Source: Styela clava (Eukaryota > Chordata > Ascidiacea > Stolidobranchia > Styelidae). From it: 64,000 bases of DNA. The stretch lies in assembly GCF_964204865.1 (NCBI RefSeq), contig NC_135261.1, positions 5,518,001-5,582,000 of the forward strand. The letters are read 5' to 3'. The notes below the pieces were generated by a model, which worked only from the letters and a program-made list of their open reading frames with translations, did no database searches and had not been told where the DNA came from. Both the position numbers and the translations under genes were made by a program. This document shows positions 13,401-25,689 of this stretch, one piece after another (position 1 is the first letter of the stretch; every line of letters begins with the position of its first letter).

Positions 13401-15342
13401 TTTGGCTCCCCGCGACTTGCTTTCCCCAGTAAAACTGTGTAATTATGATTTTCTAGTAATTTGAGCTCGAGTGATATATTTTACTGGTTTCAAAAATAAA
13501 CTTGACTTAACTTGGTTCGATGTTCGCTAAAATTGTTCTGCGGACAGCACAGAATGTGTCCGCGGACCGCATGCGGCCAGGGTTTGGACCACTCACATAT
13601 CACATTATTGATATCAATATAACTTGGTGTACCTTATCCTCCACAGAGCTCATAAACAATCTGATGTTGCATCTCTTCGACCACGTGTCTCTCACGTGAC
13701 TTGCCTTCTTCTCCAATGTTGCTGGTGACGTCATAATCCAGCACAAAACACGAACTTTCTGGTAAAGTTGTTCTGCTGTCGTGTTGTCCTCTGTACATTT
13801 AAAATAAATTATTTAAAGGTGTTTGGACATGAATAGATCGTTTGGACGACTTGGTTTCGAATTTTTATTGTTACAATTGATTTCCCTTGTTTTCCGGCAT
13901 CTTTATATCAGTGGTTCTCAAACGTTAGGGCGCGCTCCAGAAGGGGCGGGGCGTAAAGCTAATTAAAAGTAAAAATATCTATTAGATTTGATTTTTCTCG
14001 CCTTATTTTGTATTTACATTTTTTACTTTCGCCTTACTATCTGTTATTTGTAGCTTTTTGTTTGCTAGTTATCTTTGCGGTGGGGCGCGACACTTGACAA
14101 CTTCTAAAAAGGGGGCGCGGCTTAAAAGTTTGAGAACAACTGCTCTATATAAACTACCATATGGCAATTTAGCTTTCGTATCCGTTTATTTTAGAGTTAC
14201 CAAGCGAACATACAATACTTTTGGAAAGCTTAACTTTTAAAGTCATGTGCAGTTGTCACTCACTAATTTCTCTCTTTCAAGGAGGCTATAAATACCTTCA
14301 AGACAAGATGAATTTACAAAAAACTAATTGCTCAATATCATATCTTATATTTGTATTATGCAATTCAAGTATTTGGTATTGGAGTTTTATTCTTGCTTCA
14401 GCATCCTTGCATTATACGCATACGGGTCCACTAATACAAAGGCGTTAAGGAAAAATAGGGAGTTAGTCTCGTGTAATGTATATTGATAGTTATATTTGTA
14501 TATTTAAATCATTACACACGGGCATTAAATGCTATTTTCCCTCTTCTCTATAATTCTCCGAGTGACTGAATTTCAGTATGTTCTTACCAGCGTCCGCATA
14601 AACCGGAGCCACAATCTTCGGCGGCACAATTGTTCTTGTTTCACTACTTTCTTCTAAATAATCAACTTTCCTCCCGACAACGATCTTGTTCCCTGAATCT
14701 GGATCTTCATAATCTTTCCGGGCAATTTCATGCGCAGCACCAACGCCCCTGTGAAAATACAATAAAGAAACTGTTAAGGGGCGCAGTCACGAATATTTTA
14801 AAGTATGGGGGTACTCGATACTATTTTAGACAAGTAAGTAACCATATATCTTAATTCCGAGCGAGGGTCGGCACGAAACATTTTTGGAATTCAGTTCTTG
14901 ATTATGTGTGTAAATTAGTTGGTAACTCATCATTCCCCCCCTGTGCAGTGGCGGACAAGAATTGTACGATAAAATGCGCTCCTGAAGTAGGTGTACCCAT
15001 ATGGAGGAAACTAATTTGTTCGCCTACTTTATATCAACTTGTGTAAAGAGACTGAAACCTATGGGCAGGGGTATAGTCACTTGGCTAACACAGACAGTCC
15101 CCAAACTCGTAATAGAACTAAAATAAGGAAAATCGGACTAAAATTATGACCTAACCCTGACCTGGTATACATACTATGGAGTACCCGATAAAATTCATAA
15201 ATTTCTGAATATGGAAAGAAAGATCAACTCACCATACACTATGCATTGTCATCGACTGGTAATAGAAAAGCATCAGTGTGAATCCTGTTCCGAATACAAG
15301 TCCACACATAAATGCTAACGATATATACTTAAAAACTGCCAT
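7487..15342 (-). CDS. C1GALT1: Core-1 beta-1,3-galactosyltransferase, 7 coding exons
   Basis: Golgi type II membrane enzyme that adds beta-1,3-galactose to O-linked GalNAc (Tn antigen) to make core-1 O-glycan. I assembled exons at 15342-15233, 14748-14588, 13790-13633, 11584-11427, 10179-10054, 8607-8385 and 7636-7487. All junctions are GT-AG and all phases agree, giving 361 codons, close to the family's usual length of about 360. Exon 1 encodes a short cytoplasmic tail and one signal-anchor helix. Exon 3 has [15 protein letters not shown] and [10 protein letters not shown]. Exon 4 has [16 protein letters not shown] and the DxD metal/UDP-Gal motif in [13 protein letters not shown]. Exon 5 has [20 protein letters not shown]. 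Exon 6 has [15 protein letters not shown] and ETFHP. Exon 7 has [15 protein letters not shown] and ends PKLPYET-stop. Vertebrate enzymes have a Cys-Cys pair in that last motif; here one Cys is replaced. The 3' end is followed by AATAAA. A splice acceptor lies 18 nt (or 7 nt) upstream of the ATG. The family call is firm; the exact orthologue among C1GALT1-like paralogues is less so. Confidence 0.95.
8637..8871. mobile_element. hAT-like MITE in C1GALT1 intron
   Basis: Ends CAGTGGTTATCGAA and TTTGAGAACCACTG. It ends only 30 bp upstream of the C1GALT1 exon 6 acceptor, so it replaced most of the intron's 3' part. Target duplication is decayed. Relatives at 13909-14142 and 24731-25532. Confidence 0.7.
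8938..9131. mobile_element. hAT-like MITE (CAGTGGTTCCCAA family)
   Basis: Ends CAGTGGTTCCCAAAG and CTTGGGAATCACTG. Flanks GTGTAGTG and GTGTAGTA match at 7 of 8 bases. It lies in C1GALT1 intron 5. Confidence 0.8.
9421..9770 (+). repeat. TGGACAC-family repeat, long subfamily
   Basis: Starts AGAGAGCAATGCTCCAATAT, contains ACGAAGTAGTACGGGCATTC and TTTAACCACTGAAAAATTTC, and ends TTTCGTGTCCAA. Same subfamily as 470-1060. It lies in C1GALT1 intron 5. Confidence 0.55.
10392..10632 (+). repeat. TGGACACGTAG-family MITE
   Basis: Starts AGAGAGCTATGCTCAAATAT followed by GGACACGTAGCGCCA, and ends CACTACGTGTCCAA, so the ends are inverted around ACGTGTCCA. Close copies at 25236-25446 (inverted) and 25690-25923. 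It lies just upstream of exon 5 of C1GALT1. Confidence 0.65.
11638..11818. mobile_element. hAT-like MITE, CAGTGGTGGGATTC family, perfect TSD
   Basis: Ends CAGTAGTGGGATTC and GAATCCCACCACTG, with perfect 8-bp duplication GACTTATG (11630-11637, 11819-11826). It sits 54 bp upstream of the C1GALT1 exon 4 acceptor. Confidence 0.9.
12936..13592. repeat. hAT-type remnant with GGCCCGCGG ends
   Basis: GCCCGCGGGCCGG near the left end and GCGGCCAGGGTTTGGACCAC at the right. The interior CTGCTCGATAACCAGCTTTG recurs, inverted, near 3110-3150 and in diverged form near 15800. Boundaries approximate. In C1GALT1 intron 3. Confidence 0.45.
13909..14142. mobile_element. hAT-like MITE (CAGTGGTTCTCAAAC family)
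   Basis: Ends CAGTGGTTCTCAAACG and GTTTGAGAACAACTG. Flanks CTTTATAT and CTCTATAT agree at 7 of 8 bases. In C1GALT1 intron 2. Confidence 0.85.
14945..15190 (-). repeat. GTACCAGGTTAGGG-family element, long form
   Basis: CTCCTGAAGTAGGTGTACCC at one end and CTGACCTGGTATACATACTA at the other, with the shared core TATATCAACTTGTGTAAAGA. Copies at about 23803-24003, 26225-26390, 41540-41690 and 63088-63250. In C1GALT1 intron 1. Confidence 0.55.
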
Positions 15343-15349
15343 TTTTACA

Positions 15350-15370
15350 CTAAAATTAACCTAAAATAAA
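15350..15370 (-). promoter_or_regulatory. 3' splice acceptor(s) just upstream of the C1GALT1 ATG
   Basis: On the minus strand a T-rich tract ends in TTTATTTTAG 18 nt before the ATG, and a second AG (TTAATTTTAG) lies 7 nt before it. No coding sequence is upstream, so this is either the acceptor of a 5' UTR intron or a spliced-leader trans-splice site. Confidence 0.45.
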
Positions 15371-17052
15371 CAAGAATAATAAACTAATCATAAATTCTGG
15401 AAAATCGTTCAGAGGGTCGCTCATATAAATATTTCGGATTCATATCTATAAAGCGGATAAGATGGCTACAAGAAACTACTAATTCACTTGAGAGCTATTA
15501 AACGAAATCATTTTTGCTAAAAATTGAAAAACTTTTTGCCAAACTGTATCTTGGTAAGTGCAATTGCTATATTAACTTAATTAAATTAACTATTCAATAA
15601 TAATAAACAAATCATAAAAATTCTGGAAAATATTTTAAAGGGACGCCTGTGGTGTCTAGAGTCTTTTTCTACCATTGGCAAGAGTGACACCGGGATATCA
15701 GTTTGCTAAAATGTATCTCAAAGTCCAAATTCTGTTAGTATTCAATGTTTGACTTTCCCCCTCAGTAGGATTTAATGTTAGATTCGCTCCCTCATAGGTG
15801 ACGCTGCCCGATAACCATAACTGGTTTATCGCGTCTGCCTTCAAGGAAATGCATTTTTTATTATTCTTAATTCTGTTTGTACAATGTGTGCTTTCGGCAT
15901 ATGAAATTTTGGAATGCTTTTGTCCATTTATGATACAATGGTCGTGATTTACAGATAAGGGTATGTCAGGCTGAATACTATATTTTTTCACTCTTTGCTA
16001 TTCAACCATATTGTTGATAGATAGATCGACAAAAGGCGGCAAAGGTAACACTGTGATAATGATGTAGCAAAGTTAGTAACATTTAAAGGTAATACAATTT
16101 ATACTCATTGCTCAAATGAGATACCTTGGCACATTACTCCCTCTTCCCTCATTGAACAAAATTTTGCAACGTATATATTTTTTAAAGCGATTTTGCGGTA
16201 TTTGCAATGAGACACTAAAACGTACATCTTTTTTAATACTATTTTGCTATTCGCGAGCAATTCATTGATAACGTGCCGTATTTGGTTTACTATCAATACT
16301 TCCTCCAAACGACCCAATCAAGAAACTGCGCTTTGGGTCAACTCGGATAACTTCAGCCGCGAAATAAGTCTGGGGATAGCTTCTTTAAGATATCTTTATA
16401 TATCAATGTCTGCTTGCATCTAGCCTTGTTCAGAACGAAAAGCGGCAAGCGTATTAGAAATGCTCCCTCCAAATGTTGGCCTGCCTTTGCCCTTGTTTTA
16501 ACAGAAGCAAAAACATTGATTCAAATATCGTAACGAAGCAGGAAGCAATTTGATACCTAGTTAAGACGTGGGTAGCATTGTAATCAGTCACCAATGTCAT
16601 GGTTGAGGTATATAGATAGATAGGTTATTTTGAAAACTTCATTATACACACAAATTAAAAGTAGAGAATTCTGGAAACCAAGCAAACCAAAGTTTAAAAC
16701 ATGAAAAATACCATATGCCCGCTCACCAGCAAACACACAGAAAAAGTTACAAAGATCACAAACCTAGTCGAACGAGGCTTGGGACATAAATGAATAAATA
16801 AAAATACTCAAATGTATTGAACTTTCAGGCTGTTATACTTTTAAAACACTTAGGAGGGCAGTAACATTTGATAATTCAAAATATTGTGACATCAACACAT
16901 AATTTACACTCGCATTAAGCACAGATTGTGAGTACCGGTAAATAAACTAATCAAGAGAGCTTTTAGCCGCGAACGATTTCTGAAATATTTGCGGTGATGC
17001 AAATACGTGACAGATTCTAAGCAGACACATTGTGATTAAACTATACTACTGA

Positions 17053-17384
17053 ATAGTATGATAACTAACCGCATATTACGTGCTAGATACCTTAATGCTC
17101 GGAACATTTACGCCTCGGTCTTAGATATAACTATGGCGTTTCGTACATACTATATCTATTGCCAAGCTATTTCCTTATAAAGTGCTAAACATTACCACTC
17201 AAACTAAGGCTTTGGACAATAGTATGATAACTAACCGCAAACTACGTGCTAGATAACTTAAAGCTCAAACAATTACGCCCAGCACTTACTTTAGCTCCGG
17301 CGTTTTGCACATACACTAATCTATTATCAAGCTATTTTCTATTGAAGTGCTAAATATTAACGCTCAAACCAAGGCTCTAGGCAA
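17053..17384 (+). repeat. Tandem duplication, 2 x 166 bp
   Basis: Both copies begin ATAGTATGATAACTAACCGC and run to CTAAGGCTTTGGACA / CCAAGGCTCTAGGCA. Divergence of roughly one in five bases. Confidence 0.85.
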
Positions 17385-17521
17385 GAATTCAGGGCTGAAA
17401 TCCACCAGTTTTTTTGACCCATTGGTTCTGCAACGTTTATAATTTGCGGTCCTATTCTAAGGAGTCTCAAAACCCCGTGGCCATCTTCTCTTCAATAGAA
17501 AATATAATTTTGTTTTTTAAC

Positions 17522-17571
17522 CCGTTTCCGTCAGTAACCCGTTTCCGTCAGTAACCCGTTTCCGTCAGTTT
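17522..17571 (+). repeat. Minisatellite, 3 x 16 bp
   Basis: Three exact copies of CCCGTTTCCGTCAGTA in a row, inside a hAT-like remnant. Confidence 0.9.
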
Positions 17572-18074
17572 TCGCCGCGTTTAATATTAAAAATCTAACA
17601 AACAAATGTAAAAATAAATGCATTGCATTCAAAGAATTAAGCAAATCAGAGTAAATTTAGTTTAAATTAATGTAAACATCGCAAATTGCACCTAAGAAGG
17701 GCCTTTTCTCGTGGCCCCCAAATAATTACTCCGTGGCCCCATGAGGGTCGATAAGTGGCGCAGGCAGAGGGGAGGGGTCGTAGTCCAAAATTTTAGATTC
17801 TCGTAGTTGTCATAGAGTGAATGTTTCACGCGATAGAAAATTCATTACACGCTAACAAAGTCGCCTTATTTAACGAGCACGTAATCGCGGCGATGCAGGG
17901 AAATATGTCTCAAAATTGTCGTATTGCACTCTTATCCAACTTGTCCCAATTGTATGAAGCACGCTTCATATGAATACACTAACCTTTTGCCAAAGTATTA
18001 TATCTATCCTAACCTAGAACATACCGTAAATTCCGCATTATATGCTTATATTAACCATTTGCATTGCTTATATA

Positions 18075-18280
18075 CAGGGTGTCCATAAAGTCCCTTCACA
18101 ATTCCAATTTTGTTATGAAGTCAGTTCTCAATATATCTTAACCAGGTTTGTTGTATTTTAATCAGTAATTGCTTAAGTATTTTTACTTCATTTAATACAT
18201 CTGTGAGAGCCAAAACAGTATATGGTATCGATAAATGGCCTTTGCAATTTTAAAATTTTTCAAGACATTATGGAAACCCT
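18075..18280 (+). mobile_element. Mariner-like MITE (CAGGGTGTCCATAAAGTC)
   Basis: Inverted ends CAGGGTGTCCATAAAGTC and GACATTATGGAAACCCT next to TA. Related copies at about 23485-23645, 26033-26165, 44046-44232 and 50272-50441. No transposase. The superfamily is inferred from the end sequence. Confidence 0.55.
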
Positions 18281-20400
18281 AAATATATATATATATATAC
18301 TCAAACTCAGAACAGCGGGACAATTGCAGCGAAGGAGGAATATATTTTTCAGACGTAGTTAGGCCTATAAAGTTTTAGCATAAATACCAACCTTCAAGCA
18401 CCTTCTCATAACCAAACAATTAGTCAAACTAAATCTTTTTATTATAAAGAATAACCTGCCTGCTGAGATCGCTAATAGTTAATCACAATCTTGCGCCCTA
18501 TTCAGACCGCTCATAATTTTATAATTAAAAGCCACACATACAAAATGAAATGCCTCAATCAGAAAATTTGCATATTACACCTCTAATACCGTATATAAAA
18601 TATATCCCTCCAATTTCCCTCTTATATCTATTTGCAGGTAGCCATTCTACGCCATCTTTTACTTAGGTCGCTATCTCGTAGATAAGCGACCCGCATTCGT
18701 CACGTAGGCTTAATACGAAAGCAGGATGTCAAACAATGAAGAGTTAGTCACAGGAAACTATAGTCTATCTTGAATCTAATTTGAATCTATTCCAAACCTT
18801 TCGCGAACGCAATGCCCTGCATTACCTACTGACTGACTATTTTAATATGAAAGGGGTCACGGTCACGCACCACACGGCTTTGTGATGGTTTTTGCACGTT
18901 TTTACAAGGTTTCTAGTGCTTTTTGACGGTCGCACGGAGTTCGATACCCGGTCAATACAGAAAAAATTGCATTTTAACATCTTGCAAAATGTGTAATACG
19001 TTATTAGGTGAGCTATTTGCAAACAAATTCTAATTTCTGATACCTGCTATGTACTGTTGCCTTCTTGTGTGGAAAAATTTTTGAGGCGAATAGTGAGCTT
19101 AAGTATCGGAGTCTTGAATATAATAACGTTTTCACTTCTCAAACACGGGTCTAAAGCTTGGTTTAGGAACTGTCATTATTTTAGCAACTAACTCTTTCGG
19201 GGAGGTTGAATATTTATCAAGAGAGTGAAGTTTATCTGATATATTGCAACGTAAGGTTGAATGGGGGTAGAATTCATCCTTTGAAAAGAAAAGACGATGA
19301 GAAGATGGCTTAACCACATGGCGAACGTGCCACCAGACTAAGCCAGGTATGGATAAGGGATCCTATGCTCTACCCACAGACCTAAAATCCCCAGTGCGTT
19401 AAATTAGCTAGTGACTTTACTGTTCGTTCAAAGCAATTTTAAATCGAATTCGAATAAAACTCTCTCGTAGTAGTCATATTCATTCCAAGTACCTTACTCC
19501 ACACCTGACATGGGCAAATCCGGTCCGTTGGGTTAATCAATCTGTTGCTGAAACAACCTAACTAAGCCCAAATTTTGATGTTTCAGCTGAAAATAACTCA
19601 AAGAATTTGTTGAAATTGCGATTAAATTTAGTTTCGTCACGAGGTTTATTTTTTTCCACTTTTGCTTTTATAACTGTATTGTTCATGAAATGCAACTTTT
19701 TACGTTATACTCACATGGCCCGCCAGTCTAGGTGGGCCAAATTTTTGCCCCCTGGTCCAAAAACCTTGGCCACCTCTGCTCTACACCACAAGCACCTTAA
19801 CTATCAATTTGTTAAAAGCGCCCACATTACAAAACTCAACTCTATGGCCTGTTGAACGCCGATATATTCAGAACCTCAACAATACAACTCCCAAACCAAA
19901 GCGAAATTCTTCTGAACTTAAGAACAATAGGGAGACGTGTTATCTTTAGACGTTCAAATCTCGCAAAGCAAAGGTTTTATTTAATAACGTATCAAGTATC
20001 CTCCCTTTTACTGTATTTATTTATTCCAAACAAGAATAGGAGTTAACTATTGTATTTCATTGTCGACTGGCGGTTTACAGCGAGGTGTATTCTTAGAAAA
20101 ACATTCCCAAATAACTGTGAATTTATGGTAAACTTTTAGTTTATTTTAATTACATTTCCTGCGTCACTCGGAAGACGAAATCCAGCGATCGTTTGTAAAC
20201 GACTCCCTATGCTTTGCGACGGCTTATATAACAGCAACAGGAAGGTTGCCAGTTTGGTATGCGATCTCCTCGTTATAAAAATACTTTGGCACGTGATCTC
20301 ATTTGCTTAACGTGATCTCAATCTCATAAATACATTCTCATATAATTTCAGTTCCCAATCCTTTCATCGTTGTGTTCGAGTTAGTTTAGTAAATTATTGG

Positions 20401-20632
20401 GCGCTTAGTATGTTAACCAAGATGGCGGACAACGGAACATAGTATGTGTACCAGGTTAGGGTTAGAATATAATTTTATTCCAATTTTCCCTTTTTTAGTT
20501 CTATTACGAGTTTGGGGACTAGCCAAGTGACTCCCGTAGTATTTGTATCGGAAATTATGGCGTAACTCTAACCTGGTACACATACTACGTTCCGGTGTCC
20601 GCCATCTTGGTTCACATTCTACGGGAGTACCC
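20401..20632. mobile_element. Foldback MITE with CCAAGATGGCGG arms
   Basis: Left arm has AACCAAGATGGCGGACAACG and the right arm the inverse TCCGCCATCTTGGTT, ending GGGAGTACCC. The centre carries opposed CCAGGTTAGGGTTAG segments. Same family as 2655-2862 and 52931-53038. Confidence 0.65.
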
Positions 20633-22386
20633 ATTATGGTTACATTGAATTTACGCTGGCTTTAACACATTTTAGTCATTGAAATATTATGGAATCGATT
20701 TAAATTAGAAACTAGCTATCGGATATTTTATTATATTTATTGTTAGATTGAATTAGAGTCGGCGATATTGCAAACTTTGTCCTCGAAAATATCTGGGCTT
20801 TTTTTCCTAATTCGTTACTTAGTGTCACCGAAAGAACATGACCGTCACTTAGGATCCTAGGAACATTGCTTCGCCTTCGCCGCTGAGTAAATGTTTTCTC
20901 AAATGCCACAAAAAACTTTTCATGAGTTAAAATAAAACAGCAAAATTTTAGATTGAATACCCAGTCCCACATTCTGCAATAATCTTTAGTTTAGTCTTAA
21001 ATCTAAAGCGCACTTACTAAATTACAACTTCAAAACACAGGGATCACGCAATCGCTCATATCGCATAATGAAGTGGCTTCAACAGGAAGTATTTGGTGAA
21101 CATGTATGGTCCTGGCATACGCCGGGTTATATTGCACCGTATAACTTTAAACTGTTTCTTCACTATCCTTGTGCCAAATTGCCAAATATATGGCTCACTA
21201 TTTTGAATGTTAATTGAATGCCAATCGTTTATAGCGCAAATCTATAATGTGGCTATTTATACTCTCAATAGCGCTGGGCACTACATTGGCCGTCGATAAC
21301 TTCGCTCAGACTCTTTTTATTTCTGAATGAGTGAGCGTGGCCTTGCTTTGAACAAATTTTCTTAAAAACAAACAAGGTCTCTCGGGATCTTTTATACAAA
21401 GCCTTCGCCACTAATGCAAAAATGTAAGATTTGAGAAAAACATTCCCGCCACGTTTTAAAATAACAAATGAGTAAGTACAGTATCCAGTTGGGGTTTGGG
21501 TTGAAAATGCTTTAAAATTTGTAATCGTAATCTGCATTTATAAATAGATACAGGCGCAAACTTTTGCAAATAGTTGTCTTGCAGAAAAAAGTTGTTGAAA
21601 GGTATTGGGTTAGGTTAGAAATAGAATATAGCTTGTATTTTGAATCTAACTATATCGTTGTCAAAATTTCTCTTCTGCTTATATTGTTTATTATTAGAAC
21701 CATTATTAGAATTGCCACTTTTTGTGTTATTATTCCCTTTTTAACAGAGGTTCGATAGCATCTTATACTGTAATTCCTAAACTTATATTGCCAACTTGTC
21801 AGAACTTTTATTCCAAAAGTTGTAATACCCGATCAATGAAAAAGATTGTTTCCGAAGTCGTGATGTGGATACGTTTATAAATTATTTTATTGCCCAATTC
21901 CAACTTCGAACATGACTTACAAAACGAAATCTGATACGACTTATTAAAAATCGGCAATCTTTTTTGATACATCCCCCTATTTTATGGCTATTTTAAAACT
22001 CAGCAATTCTTTCTTTTTAAGCTCAGCTTATTCGCTATACAATCTTGGATGAGGCATTTAACCAGTAATATGAGTAACAGCACTTAGGCTTTTGTACAGT
22101 TTGAATATTCCATGTGTGCATTACATTACTTTAATGATATATAAGTCACGGATATTAGTGTTACCGGACACAAATTACAAAGCAAAATTGATTTCCCAAA
22201 ACAGTAAAATTACCAATAGGAGCTGCTTCTTAAAATGGGAAATACTCCCTTAAAGTCCTAAAGAAACAGGAGCAGTTTCCCATCACTCCAATCTACCAAT
22301 CAGCGAATGTATTCGTGTCTTACAACCTTTCTACCCTAGCCCTCATAGACTTTACCTTTAAGACTATCCTGAGGGTGCCTCTACTT

Positions 22387-22698
22387 CAGGGGTCGGCAAC
22401 CTTTTGCTCGCGGGCCAAAATTAAGGGTTGCAAGTCATTAGCGGGCCGCACATATTTTTAAAAAGTTGAAAACCGAACGGATGATACTTTTTATAATAAA
22501 AATCAAGCAGTGATAAATCTCTCGAACAGACTATAGATTTATTTCCTCATTGCTTGCATCTCAAAAAATTCCATTTTAATATTTTCGACGCCAACGCCAA
22601 CTTTTCTGCGTTTCGTTGCCATTTGTCTAATTATAATTTTTTATAGGCTCATTAAACGGGCCGGACCTGGCCCGCGGGCCGTGGGTTGCCAACTTCTG
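22387..22698. mobile_element. hAT-like MITE, perfect TSD
   Basis: Ends CAGGGGTCGGCAACC and GGTTGCCAACTTCTG, with perfect 8-bp duplication CTCTACTT (22379-22386, 22699-22706). GC-rich GGCCCGCGGGCC near the right end. A relative at 53649-53891. Confidence 0.9.
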
Positions 22699-22784
22699 CT
22701 CTACTTAATAACCAGTATTGGTTTTCCTTGTCTCCCTTCACCCTGAAATACGATATTTTTAACGCTCCTTAACTTTGTCTGGTG

Positions 22785-23189
22785 CAGGGGTTCCCAAGCT
22801 TTTTTTAGAACGACCCCAATAACAACTTTTAAGTGTCCAGTGCGACCCCAGGTCAATATATATATTTTTCTTGAAACTTTGGAGCTTCTTTCACTGGACT
22901 TTTGAGTTTGGTCATGTGGTGATATTAAGTAAAATAAGCTAAAACCAAACAGTGATGTCACAATAAGCACCTACATTTTCTATAGAAAAAGCATGGAGCG
23001 ATGCCTATGGGCCTGTTTTACTGTAAGCCATGGTACAAGCTGCTAAATTTCACATGATTTATCAAATCTTAGATGTTTTGTACATCCATCCTCCACCATA
23101 CCTCAGCGACCCCATGACCTGTTTGCGACCCCACCTAATTATCACTCCGACCCAATTTGGGGTCGCGACCCCTGGTTTGGGAATCCCTG
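22785..23189. mobile_element. hAT-like MITE
   Basis: Ends CAGGGGTTCCCAAGC and TTTGGGAATCCCTG. Flanks GTCTGGTG and GTCTAGTG agree at 7 of 8. The interior has repeated GACCCC-rich segments. Confidence 0.85.
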
Positions 23190-24730
23190 GTCTAGTGAGT
23201 ATTTTCAGCACGGTGAAGAAATAAACTACTGATTGCTCGTCTGCTCGATAATATTTTACCTTGGCATTCGATGCTCGTGATCTGGACTCGATCTAGTTTG
23301 ACATTGCACACGAGGTGAATACAATAACACAATAACCATTTGATGGAATCATTCCGCCCACCATGTTCAGCTTCCTTTTCGATTTGTTCATAATTTATGA
23401 CTAAATATATATAGTTTATTTACGGCCAGTCGTCAATTGCTTGAGTGGATTCCGTGACTATTGATTTCTAACACGATTGACATTGTCCATGAATTCTTAA
23501 AAAATTTTAAAATCGCAAAGGGGATTTATTAATACCATATCTTGTTTTGTCCCTCACAGATGTATTGAATGAATAAAAATACTTAAAACAATTACTAATT
23601 AAAAAACAACAAACCTGGTCAAAATTTATTGAGAACTGATTTCCTTACCAAAGGGATTTTAATACACAGGGCTGGAAAAATCGGACAGAATTTGGCAGAT
23701 GATAGATTAGCATCCCTCAATTTTACTTTGTATTTGGTTTATTCTCACATTTTTTATTTACAAAGAATCACTATAATTCATATTTATGAACACAATATAA
23801 ACGGCACTCCAGAAGTGTGTGTACCAATATAGAGGCAACTAATTTTGCCCGCCTACTTTACATCAAGTTGTGTAAAAGGAATGAAACCTATGAGAAGGGG
23901 GTATATTCACTTGGCTAGAACTCGTTATAGAACTAAAATATAGAAAATCAGAATAAAATTATGACCCAACCCTAACCTGGTACACACACTACGTGAGTAC
24001 CATATAAACTTTCCAAACTGTGCAAAAACCTAAGTTTGAGTTGCGCATAATATAGCTTGTAATTCATTGGAAGAATAACCAATAAATTGATTTCTCCATA
24101 ACTAATAAGTCATTCATTTCAACTTTTTGGTATTTGTTCCCTTTTTTACATGATTTTGTTGTCACCACTGTACAGGGCAATTAATAGCCTCACTCCACCA
24201 TCACTGAAACCAACCTGACCTTTCCTGTTTAATTTGTGAAATAAATTTTGTAAAATTCAAATGCTATGCACTGACCAAATCCCAAGCATCCGGTGTTCTA
24301 TATTCAGAAATAGAATCAAATCTATAGAATTTGTCTAAATCCTAGTTTCTTGCTGAAATATAGCTCAACGTTTTCATATATTGCCGAGTTTGTTCTGCTC
24401 TGGGCTGGTTGCTTTACCCACTGATGTACAGTATATTCTAATTCACGCCTTCACATGATAAAGTAGCGAAACGTCTCAACAAATGGCCGAGCTTATTCTG
24501 CTGTGAGGTTGATTCACAAAGTACAGGCTGATCATTCTATGTTTATCAGTATCTTATCTAAAGGCCTACAGCTTGCTAAATAAATAGAAGGCCGTACGAC
24601 ACTTATAATACATTGTAACGAATTGCTTATTTAATTAGCATTTTGCTGTAATCATACTGGATGTTCATAATATAAATCTATAAAAATAACGAACAACTCG
24701 GGGTTCGGTGGTTGACGCATTGTGTTATGT

Positions 24731-25532
24731 CAGTGGTTCTCAAACGATGGGGCGCGCCCCACAAGAAGAGCGTAGGCAATTTTTTGAGGGGGCGTGAAGC
24801 TAATTAAAAATAAAAATATTTGTTAGATTTGATCTTACCCGCCTTATTACTTATCGATTTTAATATCGGTAAGTTTGTTGATAGGTATTTGTCTGTCTGT
24901 ATGTCTGTGTGTTAGATGCACGCGATATCTCACGAAAGCGAAGTTGAATCTGCTCCAAATTTTGCATGTGCATTCATCATAGCTCGGATCAGAAGCCTAT
25001 TGATTTTGGATGGATTTTGTCTTATGATTAGCGAGTTATTATTTAATTAGTGATGGGACACACGGTGTCACTATGGAGTAAGACCACTGTTTTGGGGGAT
25101 CCCCTAACCTTCGATCGATGGGTCTCCGGTTTCTAACCGATATTCTAGTTTGTTTCATTATTTAAGCTCTATTCAACGTGTTTTTTAATAAAACGTACTT
25201 TCGCCTTACTATCTGTTAACTGTAGCTTATTGTTAGCTAGTTGGACAAGTAACGATCGTTTCAATATTATGTTGTTCTTGTTCTTTGACGCGTTTTAAAG
25301 AAATCGCTTTTCTCTTTGATTACTGGACCAATTAGTTTAAAAGATGGATTTTTTCTACAGAAGGCTATTACTTCTATTTTTTGCTATGACGTCTTCAAAA
25401 ATATGTGGCGCTACGTGTCCATATATTTGAGCATAGCTCTCTTGTTATTTTTGAGGTGGGGCGCGAGACTTGACAAAGTCTAACAACGACTTGACAAAGT
25501 GGGGCGCGGCTTAAAAAGTTTGAGAACCAATG
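24731..25532. mobile_element. hAT MITE interrupted by nested insertions
   Basis: Ends CAGTGGTTCTCAAACG and AGTTTGAGAACCAATG, with the same GGGGCGCG interior as 13909-14142. At least two insertions enlarge it: a segment at about 24845-25200 with GTCTGTCTGTATGTCTGTGT, and an inverted TGGACACGTAG-family MITE at 25236-25446. Confidence 0.7.
25236..25446 (-). repeat. TGGACACGTAG-family MITE, inverted, nested
   Basis: Starts GACAAGTAACGATCGTTTCA and ends CGTGTCCATATATTTGAGCA-TAGCTCTCTTG. It is the inverse of the copies at 10392 and 25690 and lies inside the hAT MITE 24731-25532. Confidence 0.65.
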
Positions 25533-25689
25533 AGCTAAACGTTAGAAATACGCTTACCATCGAATTTCTGATTTTCCTGCTTGGGAGGTCAGTAACCGGA
25601 TGAGAGGTCATGGTACGCAAATGATAAGAGCCGTTTTATCGACTTTCTCATTCCTCGGAATATATTCCTATCATATCCTGAGATAATGA

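Noticed and set aside
19132-19317. Small protein-coding gene on the minus strand
   Set aside because: Single short frame, no recognised motif, no splice context, and a neighbourhood of repeats.
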